Assembly: GCA_013289685.1 (NCBI GenBank)
Contig: JABCZL010000001.1
Span: 375,838-439,837, forward strand
Length of the DNA stretch: 64,000 nt
Direction: 5' to 3'
Source: Acidobacteriota bacterium
GTDB taxonomy: Bacteria > Acidobacteriota > Terriglobia > Terriglobales > Acidobacteriaceae
Shown here: in pieces, positions 50,944-58,752 of the stretch
Layout of the letters: the number at the start of each line of letters is the position of its first letter
How positions within the stretch are numbered: the stretch's first letter is position 1
Notes under the pieces: generated by a model
Seen by the model: only the letters and a program-made list of their open reading frames with translations
Told to the model about the DNA's origin: nothing
Database searches by the model: none
Position numbers and translations under genes: made by a program

Positions 50944-52689
50944 TCACTTCGCCTCGTACACCGTCTTCCCACCCACCACTGTGCGCAGCACCTTGGTTCC
51001 TAACAGTTTCTCCGGCGAGGATGCCGCTGGATCCCGGTCCAGGACGACAAAATCCGCCAGCATTCCGGGCACGATCTTCCCTTTCTCTTTTTCGTCGAAC
51101 TCGGCAAAAGCCGAGCCCGTGGTGTAGGCGGCAATCGCCTGATCCATGGTGAGCCGCTGCTCGGGGAAATACTCGAGCTTGCCGTTGTCGCTTTTCCGCG
51201 TGACGGCTGAATAGAGGCCGCGGAACGGCGTGACCGGTTCCACGGGATAATCCGTGCCAAACGCCAGGGCCACGCCCTTGTTCAGAAAAGCCAGCCAGGC
51301 GTAGGAAGTCGCCGCCCGCTTCGGTCCGAGTCGATCCTGGGCCCAGCGGATATCGGTCAACAGATGACTGGGCTGCATCGAGGCAATAACTTTCAGAGTC
51401 TTAAACTGCGCGATCTGCGCCGGCGTCGTGACCTGCGCGTGTTCGATGCGCAGGCGGAAGTCGTCGCCGCCGTTGGGCGCTCTCACGTGCGCTTCGCGCG
51501 CCGCCTTCTCGGCGCCGGCAAAGGCGTCGAGCGCCATCTGTATGCCCTTGTCGCCAATCGCGTGGAACCCAATCTGGAAGCCGGCCAGCACACGCTCCTT
51601 GGTCATATCATTCAGCTTGACGGCATCGTATCGCGGCAAGCCGGAGTTCTTGGGATCATCCGCATACGGTTCGAGCATGGCCGCCGTGTGCGATCCCAGC
51701 GAGCCATCCATGAATCCCTTCAGCATTCCGGTGTGCAGCATCAGGTCCGACTGAGGATGCGAGTTGCGCTTCCTGTCCAACTCCTCGACCGGATCGTCAA
51801 AGGGCAGCCATTCCGTGATCCGCGCCGTCAGCTTGCCTTCTTTTTCCAGCTCTTCGTAGATCTGAAAATTCTCCCAGACCGGCGAATAATCCTGCGCCGA
51901 GGTCACTCCGTGTTCGGCCAGATCGGCAAGGGCAAGTTCCAGCCCCTCCCGACGCAGCCGGTGGGTCGGCTTGGGAATCGCGCCCAGAACCGCGAGCTGC
52001 GCCGTTTCCCGCAAAATGCCGGTCGGCTCGCCATTCTGGTTGCGATCGATCTGCCCACCCTGGGGGTCGCGGCTAGCCAGTGTGACGCTGCCCAACTGCA
52101 GCGCCCGAGTATTGGCCACGGCAATATGCCCATCGATCCGTTCCAAAAACACGGGATGTCCGTTCGACACTTCGTCCAGATCCCAGCGCGTCGGAACCAC
52201 TTTCACAGGCCACAGGGTTTCGTCCCAGCCGGAACCCTGAATCCAATCGCCCGCCTTCGACTCTTCGACCTTCTTCGCGACTCGGGCGCGAAGCTCCTCG
52301 AGAGATTTCACGCCGGTCAAATCGATGCTCAGCTTCATCGTCCCGGCATCGTCAAGATGAAGGTGTGCGTCGTTGAATCCGGGCATTATAAAATGTCCGC
52401 CGAGATCGACCACCTCGGTCTGCGGCCCTTTCAGCTTCTCAATTTCAATGGCCTTGCCCACCGCCTGGATGCGGTCGCCGCGCACCGCAATGGCTTCCTC
52501 GCGAAGAATCGAACTGAACGGCGTGTTGGCGGGCACGCCCGTGTAAACGTTGGCGTGCATGAAAATGATGTCGGCCTTCGGCTTGGCCTCGGCCGAGGCC
52601 GGAGCGGGTTCCTGCCCGGAACTCTGGATCGCGCCGAGAACAGAACACAGAACTGCACACCCCAGACTCGCTCGCAAGCTCAACTTCAT
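50944..52689 (-). CDS. Secreted YtcJ-like amidohydrolase
   Basis: A 581-residue metal-dependent hydrolase. The N-terminus has a signal peptide (LSLRASLGCAVLCSVLGAIQSSGQEP). PGFNDAHLHLDD is the first metal motif (HxH), FHAIGDKG and RIEHAQV give the later His ligands, and FGTDYPVEPVTP the catalytic Asp. This is the YtcJ/N-acyl-amino-acid hydrolase-like family; the true substrate is unknown. The ATG at 52689 overlaps the stop of the M20 peptidase gene (ATGA), so the two are coupled and may act in sequence on an exported peptide or amide. Confidence 0.9.
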   Translation of the reverse strand: MKLSLRASLGCAVLCSVLGAIQSSGQEPAPASAEAKPKADIIFMHANVYTGVPANTPFSSILREEAIAVRGDRIQAVGKAIEIEKLKGPQTEVVDLGGHFIMPGFNDAHLHLDDAGTMKLSIDLTGVKSLEELRARVAKKVEESKAGDWIQGSGWDETLWPVKVVPTRWDLDEVSNGHPVFLERIDGHIAVANTRALQLGSVTLASRDPQGGQIDRNQNGEPTGILRETAQLAVLGAIPKPTHRLRREGLELALADLAEHGVTSAQDYSPVWENFQIYEELEKEGKLTARITEWLPFDDPVEELDRKRNSHPQSDLMLHTGMLKGFMDGSLGSHTAAMLEPYADDPKNSGLPRYDAVKLNDMTKERVLAGFQIGFHAIGDKGIQMALDAFAGAEKAAREAHVRAPNGGDDFRLRIEHAQVTTPAQIAQFKTLKVIASMQPSHLLTDIRWAQDRLGPKRAATSYAWLAFLNKGVALAFGTDYPVEPVTPFRGLYSAVTRKSDNGKLEYFPEQRLTMDQAIAAYTTGSAFAEFDEKEKGKIVPGMLADFVVLDRDPAASSPEKLLGTKVLRTVVGGKTVYEAK

Positions 52690-53951
52690 TCCCCCACCCC
52701 CGCCAGCGCCAGCATGGTCAGCAAAATTCTTTTCAGACCCAACTCGCGCCCGTTGGAATCGAACCACTCCTGCAAAGTGTGAGCCCCGCCGCCCGACCCG
52801 CCGCCCCCGATGGCAATCGCCTCCTGCCCCAGCGACAGCGGTATGTTCGCATCGGTCGACGCCCGCTGCACCTGGGCGGCGTTGGCGAGTTGCCCGTCGA
52901 CGGCGCGTATGACCTGCAAAATTCGCGCCCCGGCTCGCAACTCTCCCGCGGGACGGTTGCCGATCACAACTACCTCGCAACTCACTCCGGCCGGCCGCTT
53001 CTGCACAGACGATCGCATCTCCGCCGCCATGGTTTCATCCTCCACGGCGCGGTTCAGCGCCAGGCGCAACGACTGCTCCAGCCGCTCCATCTCCGTCATC
53101 GACGTCGAGCGAATGTCCACCTTCATGCTGGCCGACTCGGGAATCGAATTTACCGAAGTCCCGCCGCGAATCACACCGATGTTGAACGTGGTCTTCGGCG
53201 TGGTTGGGACCGGGGTCGCAGTAAAGGTTTCGATCGCCTTGGCCAGAATGACGATGGGATTCGGGGCGCCAAAGTCGCTCCAGGAATGTCCGCCCGGCCC
53301 ACGCACGATGACTTCAAACCGGCGGCTGCCCAGGGCTTCGGCGACGATCGTGTCGGCGCCCGCTCCGTCGAGCACCAGGCTGTAGGCAATCGAATCTTTC
53401 CAGCGCGGTGTGGAAAAAATGTGCCGCATGCCGCGCAGGTCGCCTTCGCCCTCTTCGCCGACATTGCCGATAAACACAAACGGCAGCGCATGCCGGACGC
53501 GCACATGCCGCAACAGCGACGCAATTCCCAGCAACGCCGCCACGCCTGCGCCGTTGTCGGAGACTCCGGGGCCGTAAATGCGGCTTCCCTGCTGGCGAAT
53601 ATTCAGCGGCGTATTCGCCGGAAACACGGTATCGATGTGCGCGCTCAGCGCCACATAGCGCCGGCCAAATCCGGGATGCGTTCCAAATACATTTCCCACG
53701 TCGTCGATGCGAACATCGTCGAGCCCGACTTCGCGAAAGCGCTCCGCCAGCCAGGCCCCGCGCGCCGACTCGCCAAAGGGGGGCGCCGGAATCCGAGCCA
53801 TCTCCATTTGCCAGTGCGACAGCTGCGGTTCTTGCATGCGAAACCAGTTGAAGGCCGAACGAACCTCGGGCGAAGCGGCCAGGCGCGCCACCTCGTGCTG
53901 CACCGACAGTGCAAGCTCCGGCAAGTCCGGGCGCGGGGGATTCGGGCTCAT
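52686..53951 (-). CDS. M20-family metallopeptidase
   Basis: A 421-residue peptidase. ALSAHIDTVFP is the first metal motif (HxD), YGPGVSDNGAGVAALLG holds the bridging Asp, and NVGEEGEGDLRGM the Glu-Glu pair. A dimerisation domain follows (SWSDFGAPNPIVILAKAIETF). It is the M20A/PepT-like type. There is no signal peptide, although the coupled downstream amidohydrolase has one. Substrate unknown; a di- or tripeptidase or an amino-acyl hydrolase is plausible. It begins the two-gene unit at 53951. Confidence 0.9.
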   Translation of the reverse strand: MSPNPPRPDLPELALSVQHEVARLAASPEVRSAFNWFRMQEPQLSHWQMEMARIPAPPFGESARGAWLAERFREVGLDDVRIDDVGNVFGTHPGFGRRYVALSAHIDTVFPANTPLNIRQQGSRIYGPGVSDNGAGVAALLGIASLLRHVRVRHALPFVFIGNVGEEGEGDLRGMRHIFSTPRWKDSIAYSLVLDGAGADTIVAEALGSRRFEVIVRGPGGHSWSDFGAPNPIVILAKAIETFTATPVPTTPKTTFNIGVIRGGTSVNSIPESASMKVDIRSTSMTEMERLEQSLRLALNRAVEDETMAAEMRSSVQKRPAGVSCEVVVIGNRPAGELRAGARILQVIRAVDGQLANAAQVQRASTDANIPLSLGQEAIAIGGGGSGGGAHTLQEWFDSNGRELGLKRILLTMLALAGVGE

Positions 53952-54175
53952 GGCGAGTATTCCGCCAGTTTACAACGCATGGGGCAGGATTAGGATTGGC
54001 TAATGCGTTACCGAAGGCGGGAAGCCCCCCGTCGCGGACGTGCCTCCGTATTGTCCTATGGCGCGGGGTAATGACCCCTTCGTTTCAAGCGCCATCACGA
54101 GACTGGCATCTCAATTGGCGCGTTACGCCAAAAGCTTTTCGACCTCGCAAACGGGCCAGTCCATTGTTCGGAATG

Positions 54176-55087
54176 CTACACGAGGGAAGGTGTTGAGCCC
54201 GCCCTGCGCTCCACGGCTGCCACCAGTTTTTTAGTAGTCGGCACTTCGATCCCGTGCCGCGAAGCGCCGCGCAGGACCGGTCCGGCGATCGCGTCGAGTT
54301 CCGGAGCATTGCCGCGCTCAACGTCCTTCTGCATGGAACTGCGCATGTTCGCGGGCATCTTCATCATCCCGGCGAGGACGGACTCCGCATCCACTTTGGC
54401 GCGCTCCGCCACCGCAACGGCGCAGGCTTCCCGCACACAAGACTCGAGTAGCCGCTTCCATTCTGGATCGGCGATCACTGCTCCCGTCGTTCGATCAGCG
54501 GCGGTGGTGGTCAGCGCCAAGGGCGCGAGGAAAACAATCTTGCTCCACATCAGGGTCGGCTCGTCATCGATGAACCGGCACTCGAATCCCATTCTCTGAA
54601 GGTCGTCGACAGTCTTGCCCAGCAGGCTTCGCCCGGCCGACGACACATTCAACCGGGCAAAGGGAGAACGATGCACGATTTGTCCGGGTGCGACGCGCTC
54701 GGTCTCGACGGCAATCGTAGCCGCAATGACTTTCTCCTCGCCGTATTTCGCCCGCAGGAGCGCAAGATGGTCAATGCCATTGAGGAGAGGAACGATCGCC
54801 CGTACTGAATCGGGCTTGGTGAATGAAGCCAGCGCGGCCTCGAGTTGTGTGGCCTTCACCGTAATCCAAAGCACGTCGGCCGCAGGCACGGTGGAAGCGC
54901 GCGAGACGGGCACACTGAAATTTCCAAACGCGCTTTCCAACTGAAGCTGTTCAGGAAACCGGGCGAGCGACTCGGGTCTCACTACCACGGTGACCGGCGC
55001 ACCCGATTTCGCCAGGCAGGCGCCGATCAAGCCTCCAACGCCGCCCACGCCGAGAATCGCATGTCTTACATCTCTCAAGGCAGCCAT
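54176..55087 (-). CDS. 2-dehydropantoate 2-reductase-like protein
   Basis: A 303-residue reductase: HAILGVGGVGGLIGACLAKSGAPVTVVVR is the NADPH-binding motif (residues 8-36), LLNGIDHLALLRAKYG and MWSKIVFLAPLALTTTAADR the ketopantoate reductase core with the catalytic Lys, and a helical C-terminal domain is present. It could make pantoate in CoA synthesis or reduce another 2-oxo acid. The ATG at 55087 is chosen; it lies 7 bp after the stop of the LeuA-like gene, so the two are probably cotranscribed. The pairing with a LeuA-like enzyme, without panB or panC, leaves its role open. Confidence 0.87.
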   Translation of the reverse strand: MAALRDVRHAILGVGGVGGLIGACLAKSGAPVTVVVRPESLARFPEQLQLESAFGNFSVPVSRASTVPAADVLWITVKATQLEAALASFTKPDSVRAIVPLLNGIDHLALLRAKYGEEKVIAATIAVETERVAPGQIVHRSPFARLNVSSAGRSLLGKTVDDLQRMGFECRFIDDEPTLMWSKIVFLAPLALTTTAADRTTGAVIADPEWKRLLESCVREACAVAVAERAKVDAESVLAGMMKMPANMRSSMQKDVERGNAPELDAIAGPVLRGASRHGIEVPTTKKLVAAVERRAGSTPSLV

Positions 55088-55094
55088 GCGCGCG

Positions 55095-56342
55095 TCACTT
55101 TTTGTGCGCCGCCGTGGGCACGCACTCCAGAATCTCCGCCTCACTCAGCGTGTGGTCGCTCTGCTTGGCGCGCTGGTAGATGCGGTCGACGATCCCGTCG
55201 CTCACCGGAATGCCGTGCCGTTCCAGCCACCACAGCACATTCGATTTGCCGCTCATCGGCCCGATATCGATAATCTGCTCCAGCCCAAACATATGCGAGG
55301 GCACTCCCGAATACACGGCGTTCGCCAGCACCACGTCGTCTTTGCGATACGCCTTAATGATCGCGGACGCGTGCACGCCCGTTGCGGTGCGGAACGCATC
55401 ATCGCCGACCACCGGATAATTCGCGGGAATCGGCACACCCGTGGCCCGCGAGACGGCCTGACAATACTGCTTCAGCTTGGTCAAGTCCTGTTTGTCCCAA
55501 GGCGCAATGCCCATCAACTTCAGATTCACCAGCATCTGGTCGACCTGGGTATTGCCGACACGTTCTCCCAGACCAATGGCGCAGCCGTGAACGCAATTCG
55601 CGCCCGCGATGATGGCGGCCATCGAATTCGCAATCGCCAGGCCGCGGTCGCTGTGCCCATGCCAGTCGACGCGAATCTTCTCACCCGAGGGCTTCACCAC
55701 TTCCTCAATCACAAACCGCACCAGCGCCAGCGCGCCCAGGGGCGTGGCGTGTCCAGCGGTATCGCAAATGCAGATGGCGCGGGCGCCGCAGTTGATCGCC
55801 GTCGCGTACAAACGCTTCACCGTTTCGGGATCGCAGCGGCTGGTATCCTCGGTGACGTACATGACATCGAGCCCGAGCGAAACGGCGTATTTGACGGCCT
55901 TCTCCGTCGTCTGCAAGAGAAAATCGTCGGTCCATCCTTCGGTGAATCTTCGAATCGGGCTGGAGCCGATGAACGTAGCGGCCTCGATCGGCAACCCAGT
56001 CTTCTGCACGATCTCGGCGATAGGGCGAATGTCGTTCTCGTGGGTTCGCGCCGCGCAGTTGGCGCGAATCTTCATCTTGTGCGCAGCGATCTCGCGGGCC
56101 AGGGCGGTCACGGCCTCGACAGCGCGCTGCCCCGCGCCGGGAAGTCCGAGAGCCAGCGAGTGGATGCCCAAAGTCTCCATCAAATGGAGAATTTCAATCT
56201 TTTCCGCGATCGAAGGATCACGCACCGACGGCGACTGCAGCCCATCACGCAAAGTCTCGTCGTTAATCAACACCGGCCCCGGTGGCTTCAGCCCCGGCGG
56301 GTAATTCTTGTTCCAGTCGTAGATGAGGTCGGGAGTGTGCAT
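55095..56342 (-). CDS. 2-isopropylmalate/homocitrate synthase-like protein
   Basis: A 415-residue DRE-TIM metallolyase: NDETLRDGLQSPSVRD is the DRE motif, VDWHGHSDRGLAIANS carries the HxH metal ligands, and GLGERVGNTQVDQMLVNL the third strand of the synthase group. It is closer to isopropylmalate and homocitrate synthases than to lyases. There is no C-terminal LeuA regulatory domain, so leucine feedback is not expected. It adds an acetyl unit to a 2-oxo acid; the partner acid is not known. It shares an operon with the reductase that follows. Confidence 0.87.
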   Translation of the reverse strand: MHTPDLIYDWNKNYPPGLKPPGPVLINDETLRDGLQSPSVRDPSIAEKIEILHLMETLGIHSLALGLPGAGQRAVEAVTALAREIAAHKMKIRANCAARTHENDIRPIAEIVQKTGLPIEAATFIGSSPIRRFTEGWTDDFLLQTTEKAVKYAVSLGLDVMYVTEDTSRCDPETVKRLYATAINCGARAICICDTAGHATPLGALALVRFVIEEVVKPSGEKIRVDWHGHSDRGLAIANSMAAIIAGANCVHGCAIGLGERVGNTQVDQMLVNLKLMGIAPWDKQDLTKLKQYCQAVSRATGVPIPANYPVVGDDAFRTATGVHASAIIKAYRKDDVVLANAVYSGVPSHMFGLEQIIDIGPMSGKSNVLWWLERHGIPVSDGIVDRIYQRAKQSDHTLSEAEILECVPTAAHKK

Positions 56343-56348
56343 GGGAAA

Positions 56349-56486
56349 AGCTTCTAGCTGCTAGCTCCTAGCTTCTAGCAAAACTCGTGCGGCCGAGCGC
56401 CCCTCATGGTTTCCCAAACATGCAAGATCGTCACGTTGACGATGCGATCGCTGTGGCTAGCAGCTAGAAGCTAGGAGCTAGGAGCT
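56349..56486. repeat. Inverted pair of iterated CTAGCT words
   Basis: The left arm 56349-56379 has AGCTTCTAGCTGCTAGC then TCCTAGCTTCTAGC. The right arm 56456-56486 is its complement and overlaps the last codons of the gene at 56471. The arms are separated by 76 bp. Confidence 0.85.
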
Positions 56487-56848
56487 TTTTCTTTCGGCGG
56501 CAGCGTCAGCCCGAACACCGAAATCATCCCCTGGCCCGCGACGTTGATCTTGCTCTCGCCCGGCGTCGGCAGATACAAGGTCCTACAGTTTTCGCAGCGA
56601 TAGACTTCGGCCTTCGGTCCCCAGGCCTTCTCCACGTCGCCACACTCGCGTTCGACCGCGTCGGTCATGTAGAACCAGAGCTTCAGGTGCCCGCCGCAGA
56701 ATTTGCCTTTGTCGTTTTTCTCGTTGCAGGCACGCTGCCCGGCCTTCTTGATCTTGACCTTATGTTTAGGAAGCTGCGGAATATTCTGGGAGTTGGAAGC
56801 GGTCACTTCACCAGTCGCCAAGGACGTACCCCTCGTTCGAGCGGACAC
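56471..56848 (-). CDS. Cys-rich hypothetical protein
   Basis: A 125-residue protein with four Cys arranged as ACNEKNDKGKFCGG and YRCENCRTLYLP, which could form one zinc knuckle. RECGDVEKAWGPKAEVY lies between them. GTG is the start, although weak. The final codons (KEKAPSS, TAG) are part of the repeat right arm described above, so the repeat determines the C-terminus. It probably heads the leftward operon with the LeuA-like and reductase genes, separated from them by that repeat. No function can be assigned. Confidence 0.6.
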   Translation of the reverse strand: MSARTRGTSLATGEVTASNSQNIPQLPKHKVKIKKAGQRACNEKNDKGKFCGGHLKLWFYMTDAVERECGDVEKAWGPKAEVYRCENCRTLYLPTPGESKINVAGQGMISVFGLTLPPKEKAPSS

Positions 56849-56881
56849 AAACGCCGCCGGATTCGGCCTTACGCGGTCATT

Positions 56882-56956
56882 GTAAACGAAAACGTAAACG
56901 AAAACCGGTAACCGAAACGCGAATCTTGAACCACGAAGGACGTCAACACGAAGGAA
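56882..56956. repeat. Iterated TAAACGAAAAC and CACGAAGG words
   Basis: GTAAACGAAAAC occurs twice in tandem with a third degenerate copy (GGTAACCGAAAC). Directly after it, ACCACGAAGGACG and ACACGAAGGAA repeat the word seen at 41962 and 50706. The region lies in the divergent gap before the sulfotransferase-like gene. Confidence 0.7.
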
Positions 56957-57070
56957 TGCACAATACTGCGTTCAGATGTGGATACCTCGTCTCTGCTAGT
57001 CTGTCTTTTCAGTCGACACTCGTGCGCCAGACGGTCTTCCGCTCCGGGCACTCGTAACACCAAGGAACGC

Positions 57071-57634
57071 ATGATCACAATCGTTTCGGGACTACCTCGC
57101 TCGGGCACGTCGCTCATGATGCAGATGCTGGTGGCTGGAGGCATGACAGCGCTCTCCGACGGCGAACGCCGCGCCGACACCGACAATCCGCGCGGCTACC
57201 TGGAGTGGGAGCGGATCAAGCAACTTCCCAACGATCCGGCCTGCATCGCCGAGGGCGAAGGCAAGGTGGTCAAAGTGATTTCGCGGCTTTTGCTTTCGCT
57301 TCCCGCCGGCCACGAATATCGGATCATCTTCATGCAGCGGCCGCTGCCAGAAGTCCTCGCGTCGCAAGACGAAATGCTGCGCCGCCGCGGAACCTACAAG
57401 GAAGGAGCCGATCCCGCCGCCATTTCCGCGGCGTTTGAGAAGCATCTGCGCGAGGTCTACGCGTGGATCGACAGTAAGCCCTACGTCACAGCGCTCCGCG
57501 TCCCGTACCACGAAGTTTTGAGCAAGGCGAAAGAAATCAGCCAGCGGCTCGAAACGTTCCTGGAGGCTCCGCTGGATGTGGAAGCGATGGTCCGACAGGT
57601 GGACGGGGCTTTGTACCGCAATCGCTCCAAGTAA
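57071..57634 (+). CDS. Sulfotransferase-like P-loop protein
   Basis: A 187-residue protein with the PAPS-like P-loop VSGLPRSGTSLMMQML at the N-terminus and YRIIFMQRPLPEVLASQDEML as the second conserved strand with Arg. This is the short prokaryotic sulfotransferase or related P-loop type, which transfers sulfate or another group from a nucleotide donor; the acceptor is unknown. The ATG at 57071 is chosen because AAGGA lies 5 bp upstream. It is convergent with the DinB gene. It is shorter than typical sulfotransferases, which are near 280 residues. Confidence 0.78.
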   Translation: MITIVSGLPRSGTSLMMQMLVAGGMTALSDGERRADTDNPRGYLEWERIKQLPNDPACIAEGEGKVVKVISRLLLSLPAGHEYRIIFMQRPLPEVLASQDEMLRRRGTYKEGADPAAISAAFEKHLREVYAWIDSKPYVTALRVPYHEVLSKAKEISQRLETFLEAPLDVEAMVRQVDGALYRNRSK

Positions 57635-57647
57635 TTCGCCCGGGCGC

Positions 57648-58178
57648 TCAGAATTCGCGCTTCGGTTTGGCTTGATCGGCGCCCACTCGTCCGGTTTCAA
57701 TCGCTGCCTCGTAGTAGCTCTCGCCTTTCACTGGCGCACCCGCCAGACGGCGAAGAATGTTGATCTGCCCGACGTGGGTCAAGGCATCGGCGATCGGCCC
57801 TTGAAATATTTTCTCGAGCGAAGCCTGCACTGGCTCACTCGAAGCCAGGAAGTCATCGAACTTCTTGAGGGTTGCGAAAAATCTTACGACTTCCTGCTCC
57901 CACGGCAGCGGCTTCGAATCGTGCCACGTCCGCCGGCCCTGCGCGATCGACAACCCCCAATCAAAAAGGTCGCCCACATGCGCCAGAATCTGCCCAGGAG
58001 TGCGTACGCCCTCGCCTGCCTGAAAATCGGCGAAGCCCTCGGGCGCGTTACGCACGGCTTTGCCGCCTCGATACGCGACTGTGGCCAGAGTATGCCGCAA
58101 CAGTTCGCGCTTCGGATCTGCAGCAGGACTGGAATGGGCCACGCTGGAATGAGCCGCGTTCGAAGTAGGATCGTTCAT
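57648..58178 (-). CDS. DinB-like protein
   Basis: A 176-residue protein. LLRHTLATVAYRGGKAVRN, ILAHVGDLFDWGLSIAQG and ALTHVGQINILRRLAGAP match the four-helix DinB/YfiT fold, with two His placed for a metal site (ILAHVGD, ALTHVGQ). Such proteins act as thiol-dependent transferases or have unknown roles. The ATG lies on the other strand at 58176-58178, only 38 bp from the cupin start, so the two promoters must overlap heavily or lie within each other's genes. It is convergent with the sulfotransferase-like gene. Confidence 0.82.
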   Translation of the reverse strand: MNDPTSNAAHSSVAHSSPAADPKRELLRHTLATVAYRGGKAVRNAPEGFADFQAGEGVRTPGQILAHVGDLFDWGLSIAQGRRTWHDSKPLPWEQEVVRFFATLKKFDDFLASSEPVQASLEKIFQGPIADALTHVGQINILRRLAGAPVKGESYYEAAIETGRVGADQAKPKREF

Positions 58179-58215
58179 GGCGACAGATTACACTGGTCGG
58201 CAGGAGACGAAAAGT

Positions 58216-58650
58216 ATGGCGAAGAGATTCCAATCAGGGTCCACCCGATCGGGCTCTGCCCAACCGGGATCTGGCCCTGCGCAGTCTGTCCACAAGGGTG
58301 CAGTCACAACCGGACCCGTGAGCCGGGAGAATGCCGAGCACTATCGCTGGGGAGTGGATTGTGACGCGTGGTATCTGGTCAACGAAGAACAACTCAGCGT
58401 GATCGAGGAGTTCATGCCCCCGGGCGCGGCCGAGATTCGCCACCACCACACCAAAGCGCAGCAGTTTTTCTACATTGTGTCCGGCGAAGTCCTGATGGAA
58501 GTGGAAGGTCAAACCACGTTGTTACATGCTGGAACCGGCATCCGCGTGCTGCCAGGGAAGCGTCATCAGATCCGCAATCCATCGTCCAGCCCAGTACGCT
58601 TCCTCGTCATCTCGCACCCCCGCAGTCATGGCGACCGAATCGACGAGTGA
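58216..58650 (+). CDS. Cupin-domain protein
   Basis: A 144-residue small cupin: IRHHHTKAQQFFYIVSGEVLMEVEGQTTLLHAGTGIRVLPGKRHQIRN carries the two conserved cupin motifs with the three His and Glu metal ligands (HHH, then E, then H). The first 35 residues are low-complexity (GSTRSGSAQPGSGPAQS). It probably binds a divalent metal and acts as a dioxygenase, isomerase or binding protein. ATG 58216 is chosen because AGGAG lies 9 bp upstream; ATG 58177 would overlap the DinB start codon. Function unknown. Confidence 0.82.
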   Translation: MAKRFQSGSTRSGSAQPGSGPAQSVHKGAVTTGPVSRENAEHYRWGVDCDAWYLVNEEQLSVIEEFMPPGAAEIRHHHTKAQQFFYIVSGEVLMEVEGQTTLLHAGTGIRVLPGKRHQIRNPSSSPVRFLVISHPRSHGDRIDE

Positions 58651-58681
58651 TTGACGTGGGCACCGCCACAACTCATGTAGC

Positions 58682-58701
58682 GACAGCCGCCTTCGGCTGT
58701 C
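58682..58701. terminator. Hairpin of the GACAGCCG family between convergent genes
   Basis: GACAGCCG-CCTT-CGGCTGTC forms a perfect 8-bp stem with a CCTT loop. It shares its core with the arms at 20005 and 20108 and lies between convergent cupin and aldehyde dehydrogenase genes. There is no T run, so a REP-like role is as likely as termination. Confidence 0.6.
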
Positions 58702-58752
58702 CGGCCTGAGCCTGCCCTAAGCACAGACGAAGGGGCGAAGCCCGGCCGAATC

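Noticed and set aside
52690-52980. N-terminal extension of the amidohydrolase
   Set aside because: It overlaps the M20 peptidase gene and precedes a clear signal peptide at 52689.
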